This document shows positions 47,047 to 55,909 of a DNA stretch of 64,000 bases, piece by piece; positions within the stretch are counted from its first letter, which is position 1, and each line of letters starts with the position of its first letter. The translations under genes and the position numbers were made by a program. This DNA comes from Modicisalibacter ilicicola DSM 19980 (GTDB lineage Bacteria; Pseudomonadota; Gammaproteobacteria; Pseudomonadales; Halomonadaceae). The stretch spans positions 91,984 through 155,983 of the forward strand of contig NZ_FQUJ01000007.1 of the NCBI RefSeq assembly GCF_900128925.1. The letters are read 5' to 3'. The notes beneath the pieces are model-generated. The model had not been told where the DNA came from, searched no databases, and saw only the letters and a program-made list of their open reading frames with translations.

Positions 47047-47519
47047 GCCCCCTCTCCATCGCTTCCATCGCGTGCCTGCTGCACGCGAAGCTTGGTTCGT
47101 ATGAAATCGCCGTGGCGCACGAACAGCAGATCCGCCAGCTTGCGAATGCGATGCTCCTCGTAGGCGGCCAGCTCATCGTCGGAATAGGCGAGCTGCCACA
47201 TCAGCTCGACCAGGGCGACCTTGTCGTCGTAGCCATAGTGATCGTTGATCAGGCGCACGAACTGGAAATGGTCCACCGCCTGCTCGGCCTCTTCGTCGGC
47301 CAGTTGCATCAACTCTTCCACGGCGCCCCGACCCAGGGCAAAGCGCTCCTGCAGCATGGTGCGCAGAATTTCTAGTTCTCGGGGGTCCTGGTGGTAATCG
47401 GCACGAACGATTTCGCAGAGCAGCGCCGCCGTGGCCAATTCGAGCGTCATCCGACGATCCTGCGCCTGCTCGGGCATGGCAAGCGCACGATTGAAGAATT
47501 GTTGGAGGGTATTCAGCAT
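47043..47519 (-). CDS. TerB-like domain protein
   Basis: 158 residues, mainly helical. The core (ATAALLCEIVRADYHQDPRE ... YSDDELAAYEEHRIRKLADLL) matches the TerB/DjlA-like N-terminal fold, with two repeated acidic (D/E) metal-binding elements. TerB proteins occur with tellurite-resistance and membrane-stress systems, but stand-alone copies are common and unassigned. The start is the ATG at 47519 after an AGGGAG box. It is first in a coupled TerB, aldo-keto reductase, DUF6064 unit. Confidence 0.83.
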   Translation of the reverse strand: MLNTLQQFFNRALAMPEQAQDRRMTLELATAALLCEIVRADYHQDPRELEILRTMLQERFALGRGAVEELMQLADEEAEQAVDHFQFVRLINDHYGYDDKVALVELMWQLAYSDDELAAYEEHRIRKLADLLFVRHGDFIRTKLRVQQARDGSDGEGA

Positions 47520-47649
47520 GAGAGCTCCCTGGGCCATGAAGCATTTCTTTCCACCGCTTTAGACCCGGTCGCCAGGGAAGGTTCGCCTCGGGCGCAAACC
47601 GGCACTTATCAGGACGTGCCGAATTTGCGCCTGGTGACGATTTCAGGTG

Positions 47650-47724
47650 TCAGCGTAGTCCTAGAAAGCTGAGGATGAACAACACAATGACGATCAGGCC
47701 GACGATATAGATGATATTTCTCAT
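47650..47724 (-). CDS. 24-residue hydrophobic membrane peptide
   Basis: ATG at 47724, stop TGA at 47650-47652. The product begins MRNIIYIVGLIVIVLFI and ends in LSFLGLR: one membrane helix with Arg near both ends. An AAGGA ribosome-binding site sits 7 nt upstream. It lies alone in the gap between the TerB-like and PLD-family genes. Similar tiny peptides are, from memory, seen in other proteobacteria, but I cannot confirm conservation here. Function unknown. Confidence 0.6.
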   Translation of the reverse strand: MRNIIYIVGLIVIVLFILSFLGLR

Positions 47725-47806
47725 AGAGCAGTCCTTGTAATATGAGCGTGCCCTGACAGTTAAGCCCCTTCTCGCCCATTACGCCATTCGGTACCCGCCT
47801 TCTGGC

Positions 47807-49279
47807 TCAGAAGGTCGACAGGCCGGTGGCCTCCATGACGCGATAGAGCCAATAACGGCCGGGCGAGGGATCGGCGTAGATCGAATAGGGCAAGCTGTAC
47901 AGCCGCCCCTGGCTGTTGCGCCAGTAGCGCAGGAAATATCGGGCAGCATCGGTAATGGCCGGCGTCTGGGTACTGCCTTTCAGGCGCACGCTGGTCTCCA
48001 GATTGAGGTTGTCGAGATTGCGTCGCGTGAAGTTCGCCGAGCCCAGGATCAGGGCGGCATCGCCGCTGAGCGAGCGTTTCAGCAACAGCTTGCTGTGGCA
48101 CTGTTCGCCCGTGGTCGCACACCAGCGCACGGGCACCCCCGCCCGGTGCAGGCCCGTCGCCGCCTGGCGGTTGGGTATCCCGTTCTTCTCGAGACCGAAG
48201 GCATCCCGGTTGGGATCCAGCAGCACCCGCACGCGCACGCCGCGCTCGTGGGCCGAGATGACCGATTCGAGCAACTGCCGGTGAGAGAAATAGAACACTG
48301 CGATGTCGATGCGATCGCCGAGCTCGGCACTGTCGATGGCGATGCGCAGGGCGTTGCGTATCCTCGATTCCGTCAGCACTTGCAGGCGCAAGCCGTCGCT
48401 GCTGACCGGCTGCTCGATGACCGGAGTATCGAAATCGATGCGCCCACCGGACATCCTGACCACGGCCCGCTCGGTCTTGAGCAGATCGATGGCGGCCGGC
48501 CCCTGAAAGCGCAGCGCCACATTGTCGTGGGCGCTGCTGGCATCGTGAGGATTCGCCGAGGTCACCAGCCCTGTCCAGCTCTCCCCGGAATCCACCACCA
48601 GCGTCTTGCGATGGTTGGCATTGAAGTTGAGCAGTTGCAGATAGCTGCGCAAGGTCACCTCGCCCTGACCAAGGGGGTTCGGTAGCCAACCGCCCTCTTC
48701 GCTGTTGCCGAGCCAGCTGCAACACCAATACCAGAATCCCGACCAGAACGGGTTGGAAGCCCGCAGGCGTGTCAGGTCCGTCATGACGATCTTCACCCCC
48801 GCCGCGCGCAGCGCCTGCAGGTGATCGGGCTCCAGGGCGCCGTACAACGTATTGAGCGGATCGGTGATCAGTACCGCCTCGAGCCCCGGCATCTGATCCT
48901 TGCGCTGCGTCAGGGCCCTGGTGAGTTCGGAGGAAAGCGCTCGGTGGTCGTCCGTCGATTCGCCGGCGAAGTCGTTGAACAGGAACATGTCGAGCACGAC
49001 CAGGCGGTTGGCCTGGCCGATCAGCCGCAGTATCTCGTCGAAGATCACCTGCTCCGAGCGGCGCTGGCCCCACTTGTCGAGATAGGTGGCATCGCCCAGG
49101 AAAGCGACGTTCTCCACCGGGCGCAGTGGCGTCGCCATGTTGATCCCCTCCGGCAACGGCTTGAAGGCCTGGTAAAGCGCCATGCCCAGGTAGGCGACGA
49201 CCACCAACAGCAACAACGATCGAAACCATCGTGTCCCGGCCTCTTCCTGTCCGGTTGAATTCTTGACCCCCTTCACCAC
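47807..49279 (-). CDS. phospholipase D/cardiolipin synthase-like membrane protein
   Basis: 490 residues with one N-terminal membrane helix (SLLLLVVVAYLGMALYQAF) and two PLD half-domains. The first HKD motif is canonical (HRKTLVVD) and is followed by TSANPHD. In the second, HSKLLLKR keeps His and Lys but has Arg where Asp is usual; GSANFTRRNLDN follows. The protein probably works on phosphodiesters at the membrane surface, as a phosphatidyltransferase or phospholipase. It is divergent from the chemoreceptor gene. Confidence 0.85.
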   Translation of the reverse strand: MVKGVKNSTGQEEAGTRWFRSLLLLVVVAYLGMALYQAFKPLPEGINMATPLRPVENVAFLGDATYLDKWGQRRSEQVIFDEILRLIGQANRLVVLDMFLFNDFAGESTDDHRALSSELTRALTQRKDQMPGLEAVLITDPLNTLYGALEPDHLQALRAAGVKIVMTDLTRLRASNPFWSGFWYWCCSWLGNSEEGGWLPNPLGQGEVTLRSYLQLLNFNANHRKTLVVDSGESWTGLVTSANPHDASSAHDNVALRFQGPAAIDLLKTERAVVRMSGGRIDFDTPVIEQPVSSDGLRLQVLTESRIRNALRIAIDSAELGDRIDIAVFYFSHRQLLESVISAHERGVRVRVLLDPNRDAFGLEKNGIPNRQAATGLHRAGVPVRWCATTGEQCHSKLLLKRSLSGDAALILGSANFTRRNLDNLNLETSVRLKGSTQTPAITDAARYFLRYWRNSQGRLYSLPYSIYADPSPGRYWLYRVMEATGLSTF

Positions 49280-49436
49280 CTTCTCCCGTCATTACCGCTT
49301 ATTTTGCCCATCGTTCCCCAGTATAACGATCCGACAGACATCAGGATGCAGAAATAAAGAAAGCCATGGCTCGTCGCCAAATGGCGACAAAGCGCAAGGC
49401 ATCAGCGTTTATGAATCCAAAGGACCCGATTGTGCC

Positions 49437-49463
49437 TAAAGTTTAGTTAAATTTAGCCGAGGA
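49437..49463 (+). promoter_or_regulatory. flagellar sigma-28 (FliA) promoter of the chemoreceptor gene
   Basis: TAAAGTTT, an 11-nt spacer, then GCCGAGGA. The -35 element is a perfect match to the FliA consensus (TAAAGTTT-N11-GCCGATAA), the spacer is exact, and six of eight -10 bases agree. It ends 42 bp before the ATG of the methyl-accepting protein, the expected target class. Confidence 0.88.
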
Positions 49464-49505
49464 AAGAGGGTGCAACACCCAACTACAGCTCAGGAAGACT
49501 CCCTC

Positions 49506-51254
49506 ATGTCATCACCCCATCGACCTCGCCGAATCCTTCAACCCAGCCTGCAGGGCAAGATGCTGTTGCTAGCCCTGGTACCTCTGCTGATGGTGACCCT
49601 GGTCCTGGTATCGGTTGCTGGTTACAACCGTGTTCAGGATAACCGTGCCACCCTGGCCGATCAGCGCGAGCTGTTGATCGAGGCGCGCAAGAATGCCGTG
49701 AAGAATATCGTCGAGACCGCCAAGTCATCGATCGCCTCGATCGCCGCCAATGCTGGCCCCAATGACCTGGAGGCCAAGGAACGCGCCAAGGCCATCCTGC
49801 GCGACATAAGGTTCGACAATGGCAACTACATCTTCGCCTACGACTATCAGGGCACGAACCTGGTACTGCCACTATCGCAGGAGCGAGAAGGTACCGACAT
49901 GCTCGACTTCCAGGACAAGAAAGGCAACTACTTGGTACGAGGCATGATCGAGGCCGCCAAAAAAGGTGGTGGCTATTACCAATATTTCTGGCCTCACCCC
50001 AGCGACGGCAATGTCGAGCCGAAGTATTCCTACGCCGCCGGTATCGAAAAGTGGGGCTGGATGCTGGGCACCGGTGTCTACATCACCGACATCGACGCCG
50101 CCATGAAAGAGATCGAGGCTGCCGCGGCCAGCGATCTTCAGCAGTCCATTCTCACGGGTATCCTTCTTGGCGCTGCAATGTTCGCCGGGGCCACGGCCAT
50201 TGCCTACTGGCTGGTACGCCGTACCGTGCGGCCGATTCGCCGCACCGCAGCCGCCATGCAGGATATCGCCGAGGGCAAGGGCGATCTGACACGCCGCCTC
50301 GCCGTGGAAAGCCGTGACGAGATCGGCGAACTGGCCACCCAGTTCAATGCCTTCGTCGAGCGCATGCAGGAGACCCTGAAGGAGGTGCGCGTCAGCACCT
50401 ACAGCGTCAACCAGGCCGCGAACGACATCGCCCAGGGCAGCGAGGAGCTGGCCTCGCGTACCGAGCAGGCCGCCGCCAACCTCCAGGAGACTTCGGCCTC
50501 CATGGAGGAGATCACCTCCACGGTCAATCACAGCGCCGAGTCGGCCCAGCAAGCCAACCAGCTGGTGCAGTCCACCGCCAACGTGGCGCGTCAGGGCGAA
50601 ACCGTCATGACCCAGGTCGAGCGCACCATGACGGACATCAGCACCTCGGCGGACAAGATCGGCGAGATCATCACCATGATCGATGCCATCGCCTTCCAGA
50701 CCAACATCCTGGCGCTCAACGCCTCGGTGGAAGCCGCCCGGGCCGGCGAGCATGGCCGTGGCTTCGCCGTGGTCGCCCAGGAGGTGCGCACCCTGGCCAG
50801 CCGCTCCAGCGACGCCTCCGGCGAGATTCGCACCCTGATCGACACCTCGGCCTCGCACACCAAATCCGGTGCCGCGCTGGTGCGCAACGCCGGCCAGACC
50901 ATGCAGGAGATCGTCAAGAGCGTGGCCCGGGTCACCGACGTGATCGGCGAGATCAGCGCCGGCGCCAAGGAACAGAGCAGCGGCATCGGCCAGGTCAACA
51001 CGGCGGTGATGGAGATGGACAGCATGACCCAGCAGAACGCGGCCATGGTCCAGCAGTCATCGACCGCCGCCGCCAACATGCGCCAGCACGCCCAGCGTCT
51101 CAACGACCTGATCAACTCCTTCGTGCTGGGCGACGATGGGATCGCGCATCAAAAGGCATCGACGCCGGACCCGAAGCCCCAGGCACGCCCGACCACCAGG
51201 GCGCCGGTCAAGCGCGCCGTGGTCGAGGAGGTCGAGGAGTGGGAAGACTTCTAG
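49506..51254 (+). CDS. methyl-accepting chemotaxis protein with Cache sensor domain
   Basis: 582 residues. TM1 lies near 20-40, and a periplasmic single-Cache domain spans about 45-205 ([38 protein letters not shown]). TM2 lies near 216-236, followed by HAMP and the signalling domain with the hairpin tip [20 protein letters not shown]. The C-terminus ends in EEWEDF, which fits the xWxxF tether for CheR/CheB. The start is the ATG at 49506 after AGGAAG. The small-molecule ligand is unknown. A sigma-28 promoter lies upstream. Confidence 0.93.
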   Translation: MSSPHRPRRILQPSLQGKMLLLALVPLLMVTLVLVSVAGYNRVQDNRATLADQRELLIEARKNAVKNIVETAKSSIASIAANAGPNDLEAKERAKAILRDIRFDNGNYIFAYDYQGTNLVLPLSQEREGTDMLDFQDKKGNYLVRGMIEAAKKGGGYYQYFWPHPSDGNVEPKYSYAAGIEKWGWMLGTGVYITDIDAAMKEIEAAAASDLQQSILTGILLGAAMFAGATAIAYWLVRRTVRPIRRTAAAMQDIAEGKGDLTRRLAVESRDEIGELATQFNAFVERMQETLKEVRVSTYSVNQAANDIAQGSEELASRTEQAAANLQETSASMEEITSTVNHSAESAQQANQLVQSTANVARQGETVMTQVERTMTDISTSADKIGEIITMIDAIAFQTNILALNASVEAARAGEHGRGFAVVAQEVRTLASRSSDASGEIRTLIDTSASHTKSGAALVRNAGQTMQEIVKSVARVTDVIGEISAGAKEQSSGIGQVNTAVMEMDSMTQQNAAMVQQSSTAAANMRQHAQRLNDLINSFVLGDDGIAHQKASTPDPKPQARPTTRAPVKRAVVEEVEEWEDF

Positions 51255-51282
51255 GATAAGTGCAACAGCAGGTGCGTGATCG

Positions 51283-51314
51283 CAAGACGCCTGGCCACTC
51301 GGCCAGGCGTCTTG
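51283..51314. terminator. bidirectional terminator between chemoreceptor and parvulin genes
   Basis: CAAGACGCCTGGCC pairs perfectly with GGCCAGGCGTCTTG around an ACTC loop. The 14-bp stem lies between converging genes. T-tails are short, but the stem is very stable. Confidence 0.8.
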
Positions 51315-51333
51315 ACTCATGCCGACACACGGG

Positions 51334-51612
51334 TCACGAGCGGCTGGTCACTTCCAGCAGATGATAGCCGAACTGGGTCTTGACCGGGCCATGCACGGTA
51401 TTCAGGTCGCCGTTGAACACCACCTTGTCGAATTCCGGCACCATCTGACCCGGGCCGAAGGTGCCCAGGTCGCCGCCGCTGCGACCCGAGGGGCAGGTGG
51501 AATGCTGCTTCGCCACCTCGGCAAAATCGCGACCGTTTTCGATTTCGGCCTTGAGTTCCTCGCACTTCGCTTCGCTATCGACCAGGATATGGCGCGCGCT
51601 TGCTTGGGACAT
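51334..51612 (-). CDS. ppiC: parvulin-type peptidyl-prolyl isomerase PpiC
   Basis: A 92-residue free-standing parvulin domain with ASARHILV, the FAEVAKQHSTCPSG segment, GGDLGTFGPGQMVPEFD and TQFGYHLLEV; the catalytic His and Cys positions (H9, C41) are kept. It is cytoplasmic, since no signal sequence is present. The ATG at 51612 follows an AAGAGGT box; a TTG 6 nt upstream is less likely. Confidence 0.94.
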   Translation of the reverse strand: MSQASARHILVDSEAKCEELKAEIENGRDFAEVAKQHSTCPSGRSGGDLGTFGPGQMVPEFDKVVFNGDLNTVHGPVKTQFGYHLLEVTSRS

Positions 51613-51715
51613 CGTCAATTACCTCTTGCTAGTGGAGTGAAAGAGTGCCGACCACGCATCCTGACGGCGTGACGGTGTGCTGGCAAGTGTTTGCGGAAGC
51701 CGTCGCGCGACGAGA

Positions 51716-52060
51716 TCAGCGAGTCCCGTCGATCACCTCGATACGCTCCACTTCCAGCCTGCGCCCTTCACTCGGCGCATAATGAAACCGACCGCCGACC
51801 CGCACCCGCTCGCCGAGATAGGGCGCGATGCGTTCGGCCGGGAGTACCTCGACCCGATTCAGGTCATCATCCTCGATCCAGTAATGACGCGGCGTCTCGA
51901 AAGTGCGCACCACTCCTCGGGTGTCGACTTGCTTGCCCGAGTATGCCGCTTGCCGAGTTGCCAATACCGATAGCGACACGTCGGCAGGCTTGTCGTCCGC
52001 ACAGGCAACCAGTGCGATCACCAGTATGCCGATAACCCCTCTTGTGTGGCGCAAATGCAT
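51716..52060 (-). CDS. small lipoprotein with OB-like fold
   Basis: 114 residues with a signal peptide ending in a lipobox (IALVA-C), followed by an all-beta domain (VDTRGVVRTFETPRHYWI ... LGERVRVGGRFHYAP) of the size and pattern of an OB fold. The start is taken as the ATG at 52060 after a GGGGGT stretch; an ATG at 52075 is in frame. It is divergent from the rhomboid gene. Function unknown. Confidence 0.68.
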   Translation of the reverse strand: MHLRHTRGVIGILVIALVACADDKPADVSLSVLATRQAAYSGKQVDTRGVVRTFETPRHYWIEDDDLNRVEVLPAERIAPYLGERVRVGGRFHYAPSEGRRLEVERIEVIDGTR

Positions 52061-52176
52061 AAGCGACCCCCGCATGATCAAGCACTCGAAAGACAAGCCT
52101 TCAACATACGGACAAGACCCCGCCCCCACAATCTGACACCATGATGCCATCGATCCATGTTCGCGGAGCCCCGCCC

Positions 52177-52797
52177 ATGCTGGACCTCACCCAGACGCCG
52201 ATCACCCTGGCGCTGCTGGTCGTCAATGTCGTCGTCAGTGTCCTTGTCCTGCGAAGCCGCCCCCAGCTCATCAATACGCTGGCCTTCCGGCCCGAGCGCA
52301 TCCTGCGCCACGGCGAGATCTACCGACTGGTGACCGCCGGTTTCGTGCATGTCAACGGTGCACACCTGCTGGTCAACATGCTCACGCTGTACTTCTTCGG
52401 TCCTTGGCTCGAGCTCACCCTAGGCCCGATCGGCTATCTGATCCTCTATTTCGGCTCGGAACTGGCGGCCCATGGCCTGTCGCTGGTCATCCATCGTCGC
52501 AGCAGACGCTATTCCGCGGTAGGGGCTTCCGGCGCCATCACCGGCGTGCTGTTTGCCTTCTGCCTCTACGAACCATTCAGAATGCTCTATCTCTTCTTCG
52601 CCATCCCGATTCCCGCCATCGTGTTCGCCATCGGCTTCGTGGCGATTTCGCTCTATGCGATGCAAGGTCGAGACCCGAATCAGGTCGGCGGCCTGGCCCA
52701 CGAGGCGCACCTGGGCGGTGCCATCGGCGGCGTGCTCGTGACCGTATTGCTGGACCCTAGAGCATTGCCGCTATTCCTTCAGCAAGTGGGCCTCTAG
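52177..52797 (+). CDS. rhomboid-family intramembrane serine protease
   Basis: 206 residues with six membrane helices. The catalytic Ser118 lies in GASGAITG and His178 in AHEAHLGG. H63 and N67 in the AHLLVNM helix supply the oxyanion-side HxxxN motif, so all rhomboid hallmarks are present. It cleaves membrane-anchored substrates, here unknown. A GGAG box precedes the ATG at 52177. One base separates its stop from the Nudix start. Confidence 0.88.
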   Translation: MLDLTQTPITLALLVVNVVVSVLVLRSRPQLINTLAFRPERILRHGEIYRLVTAGFVHVNGAHLLVNMLTLYFFGPWLELTLGPIGYLILYFGSELAAHGLSLVIHRRSRRYSAVGASGAITGVLFAFCLYEPFRMLYLFFAIPIPAIVFAIGFVAISLYAMQGRDPNQVGGLAHEAHLGGAIGGVLVTVLLDPRALPLFLQQVGL

Positions 52798-52798
52798 C

Positions 52799-53212
52799 AT
52801 GAACAGGACACCGATCCCCGCCGCCCTCGCCGTCGTGATCCAGGAACAGCGCGTCCTGCTGGTGAGGCGCAGAAACGAGCCGGATGCAGGGCGCTGGGGC
52901 TACCCGGGCGGGCGCATCGAGTGGGGGGAAAGCGTCTTCGAATGCGCGGTGCGCGAGCTTCGCGAGGAAACCGGCGTCATGGCCACGGCGCGGGAGCATC
53001 TGACCACGCTCGATATCATCAAGGCAGACGATGATGACCAGGTGGTACATCACTTCATCCTCAACGCGGTGATCTGCGACTATGTCTCAGGCACGCCGAG
53101 GGCCGCGGACGATGCCATGGAAGCGGCGTGGATCCCGCTGGAGGATGTCGGGGATGGAAAGCTTGCCATGAGCGACAACGTGGCGAGGATCGCGCGCCTG
53201 GCGACCGACTAG
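52799..53212 (+). CDS. Nudix hydrolase
   Basis: 137 residues with a complete Nudix box: GGRIEWGESVFECAVRELRE followed by ETGV, keeping the G-x5-E-x7-RE-x2-EE-x-G pattern. The N-terminal strand (VVIQEQRVLLVRRRNEPDAG) is usual for ADP-ribose or nucleotide-sugar type members. It starts 1 bp after the rhomboid stop and is probably co-transcribed. Substrate not predictable. Confidence 0.9.
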   Translation: MNRTPIPAALAVVIQEQRVLLVRRRNEPDAGRWGYPGGRIEWGESVFECAVRELREETGVMATAREHLTTLDIIKADDDDQVVHHFILNAVICDYVSGTPRAADDAMEAAWIPLEDVGDGKLAMSDNVARIARLATD

Positions 53213-53223
53213 CAATGCGCGCA

Positions 53224-55593
53224 TCAAAATAGCCCCAGCTGGCGATCGATCAGCGTCTCGAAGTCATCGCCGACGAACGGCAGGATGGCATCGGCCACCG
53301 GTTGCAGCTGACGCGTGAGGTAGTGCTGGTAGTCGATGGCCGAGCGGCGCGCTTCCAACGGCTCTGGCCCGGCGACGGTGATCACGTAGCTGATCCAGCC
53401 GCCATTCTGGTACTGGCGCGGCCGGCCGCGCTGGGTGTTATGCTCGTCGGCGAGACGCGCCGCCCGCACGTGAGGCGGTACGTTGCGTTGGTAATCGTCA
53501 AGCTTGCGGCGCAGGCGCTTGCGATAGACCAGCCGCTCGTCGAATTCGCCGGCCAGCGTTCGGCTGACGTAGTCACGCAGGTAGTCACGGTAAGGCTCAC
53601 CCACGAAGATGCGCCGATAGAGCTCCTGCTGAAAGACCTTGGCCAGCGGCGACCAGTCGGCACGCACCGTCTCCAGCCCCTTGAAGGCCACTCGGTCGCT
53701 GCCATCCGCCTCGCGTACCAGTCCGGCATAGCGTTTCTTGCTGCCCGCCTCCGCGCCACGGATGGTCGGCATCAAGAAGCGTCGGAAGTGGGTCTCGAAC
53801 TGCAGTTCCAGGGCACTCTCCAGGTCGTATTCCTTGCGCAGGTGCTCGCGCCACCAGGTATTCACTCGCTCGACAAGATGCCGGCCGATTCGCGCCGCCT
53901 CGTCCTCCGCCTGGGCACTGCCCAACCAGACGAAGGTGGAGTCGGTGTCCCCATAGATGACGGTATGGCCCTCGGCCTCGATCAGCGCCCGGGTACGGTT
54001 CATGATCGCGTGACCGCGCAGGGTGATCGACGATGCCAGGCGCGGGTCGAAGAAGCGACACCCCCTGGCGCCCAGCACGCCGTAGAAGGAGTTCATGATG
54101 ATCTTCAGCGCCTGGACGAGCGGCGCATTGCCCTCGCGCCTGGCGGCCTCACGGCCCTGCCACACCCGCGCCACCATGTCGGGCAGTGCGTGGCGCGTGC
54201 GCGAGAAACGCGCCCCGATGAACCCCGGCACCGAATGGATGTCATCGGGCTCGCGCAGGCCCTCGATCAGCCCCACCGGGTCGATCAGGAAGGTGCGGAT
54301 GATCGAGGGGTACAGACTCTTGAAGTCCAGCACCAGCACCGAGTCGTAAAGGCCGGGGCGCGAATCCATCACGTAGCCGCCGGGGCTGGCCTCACCGTGC
54401 CCGTCGCCCAGGTTGGGGGCAACGAAGCCCAGCCGATGCATGCGCGGCAGATAGAGATGCGAGAAGGCTGCCACCGAGCCACCGCTGCGATCCGCAGGCA
54501 GGCCGGTCACGGTGGCGCGCTCGAGCAGGAAGTCGATCAGTTTGGTATGCGCGAAGATGCGCGTGACCAGTTCACAGTCCTTGAGGTTGTAACGGGCCAG
54601 CGCCGGTTTGTCCTCGGCGAACATGCGGTTGATGTCCTCCATGCGCTGGTAGGGATTGTCGATCGCCTTGCCCTCCCCCAGCAGTGCCTGGGCGACGTTT
54701 TCCAGGCTGAACGACGCAAAGCTCCAGGTCGCCGAGCGCAGCGCCTCGATACCATCGACGATCAACCGTCCGGGGGCACCAGCGAAAAAGTGATTGGGCT
54801 GGTTGCCATGGGCACGCCACTCCATCGGCGTGCCGCCACGCCCCAGCAGCAGCGGCACACCGAGGCGCTCGGCGTGCCGCTGTAGAATGCGCAGATCGAA
54901 CTGCACGACGTTCCAGCCGATGATCGCATCCGGATCGTGTCGTGCCACCCAGGCGTTGAGACACTCGAGCAGCGCCTCGCGGCTTTCACAATAATGGAGA
55001 GAGAAGTCGATGGAAGCAGCGGCTTCATCCTGCCCTTTGGCCGGTCCGAGCATATAGACTTGCCGCTCGCCGCAGCCCTCCAGCGCGATGGAATAAAGCT
55101 CACCCCGCTCACTGGTCTCGATATCCAGTGAGGCCAGCCTGAGACGCGGGCGATACTCCGGCGCGGGCTTGAGATGCGCCTCGTCCAGCGAGTCGTCCGC
55201 CGTCGCCTTGCCGGCAAACCGCACCGGGGCAGTAATGAAGCGCTCCATCAGATAGCGCTCCGGCGGGCGGATATCGGCCTCGTAAACATCGACGCCCGCC
55301 TCCTTCAGGCGTCGCTCGAGGCTCATCAACTGGCGATGATGATGGCAGTAGAGCCCCAGCACCGGGCGCTGATGAAAATCGCGAAGCTCGAGGGTGCGCA
55401 GTTCGACGCCTGCCTCGCCGCTCAGCACTCGCTCGGCCCGGGGGCGTTGCTCCACGGGAATGAACGCTACCGACGGCTGAGCCGGCAAACGCACGTAGCG
55501 AGGGCCGGCATCGGTGGCCAGCCAGAACGACACCTCGGTGCCCGCAGGCGTGTCCTGCCAATGGCGGGTGAGAACGAAGCCTTGTTGCTCCAC
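53224..55593 (-). CDS. polB: DNA polymerase II (family B)
   Basis: A translesion and repair polymerase with 3'-5' proofreading. Exonuclease motifs [20 protein letters not shown] and YNLKDCELV and polymerase motifs [10 protein letters not shown] and YGDTDSTF are intact, and the C-terminus QLGLF is a sliding-clamp-binding motif. The start is set at a GTG (55593) because [16 protein letters not shown] then aligns with the E. coli N-terminus (789 against 783 residues). An in-frame ATG at 55644 would add 17 residues; neither has a strong ribosome-binding site. No CTG-N10-CAG LexA box is seen upstream. Confidence 0.95.
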   Translation of the reverse strand: MEQQGFVLTRHWQDTPAGTEVSFWLATDAGPRYVRLPAQPSVAFIPVEQRPRAERVLSGEAGVELRTLELRDFHQRPVLGLYCHHHRQLMSLERRLKEAGVDVYEADIRPPERYLMERFITAPVRFAGKATADDSLDEAHLKPAPEYRPRLRLASLDIETSERGELYSIALEGCGERQVYMLGPAKGQDEAAASIDFSLHYCESREALLECLNAWVARHDPDAIIGWNVVQFDLRILQRHAERLGVPLLLGRGGTPMEWRAHGNQPNHFFAGAPGRLIVDGIEALRSATWSFASFSLENVAQALLGEGKAIDNPYQRMEDINRMFAEDKPALARYNLKDCELVTRIFAHTKLIDFLLERATVTGLPADRSGGSVAAFSHLYLPRMHRLGFVAPNLGDGHGEASPGGYVMDSRPGLYDSVLVLDFKSLYPSIIRTFLIDPVGLIEGLREPDDIHSVPGFIGARFSRTRHALPDMVARVWQGREAARREGNAPLVQALKIIMNSFYGVLGARGCRFFDPRLASSITLRGHAIMNRTRALIEAEGHTVIYGDTDSTFVWLGSAQAEDEAARIGRHLVERVNTWWREHLRKEYDLESALELQFETHFRRFLMPTIRGAEAGSKKRYAGLVREADGSDRVAFKGLETVRADWSPLAKVFQQELYRRIFVGEPYRDYLRDYVSRTLAGEFDERLVYRKRLRRKLDDYQRNVPPHVRAARLADEHNTQRGRPRQYQNGGWISYVITVAGPEPLEARRSAIDYQHYLTRQLQPVADAILPFVGDDFETLIDRQLGLF

Positions 55594-55909
55594 GGTGGAA
55601 GATCGATGAGAGGATTTGGAGGCATGGTACCGGGTGTGGCGCATGTTGTCTCACGCGCGAGAGCGCAAGCATGGATCGTGTCGGGCCAAGGGGAATCCCC
55701 TGTGCTAGGGTTGGCATCAGTGACGTGACACTCTCGCGATGAAAAATACTTGAGACCGGCCTCGGTCGAGGCCATTATCTGCGCCCTCGCGTTCGCCTCG
55801 CAGGGCGGACGCGAGACCAGGACCGGGGTGGCATCGGGCCGGGGTGCGGAGCGCGCCACGACCGATAAGACCCTACCACTGTGAACTTTCCCGATCTGGA
55901 AGCGAACCC

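Noticed and set aside
55594-55760. LexA (SOS) box before polB
   Set aside because: No CTG-N10-CAG palindrome is present in the upstream region; the nearest CTG...CAG pair has a 15-base spacer.
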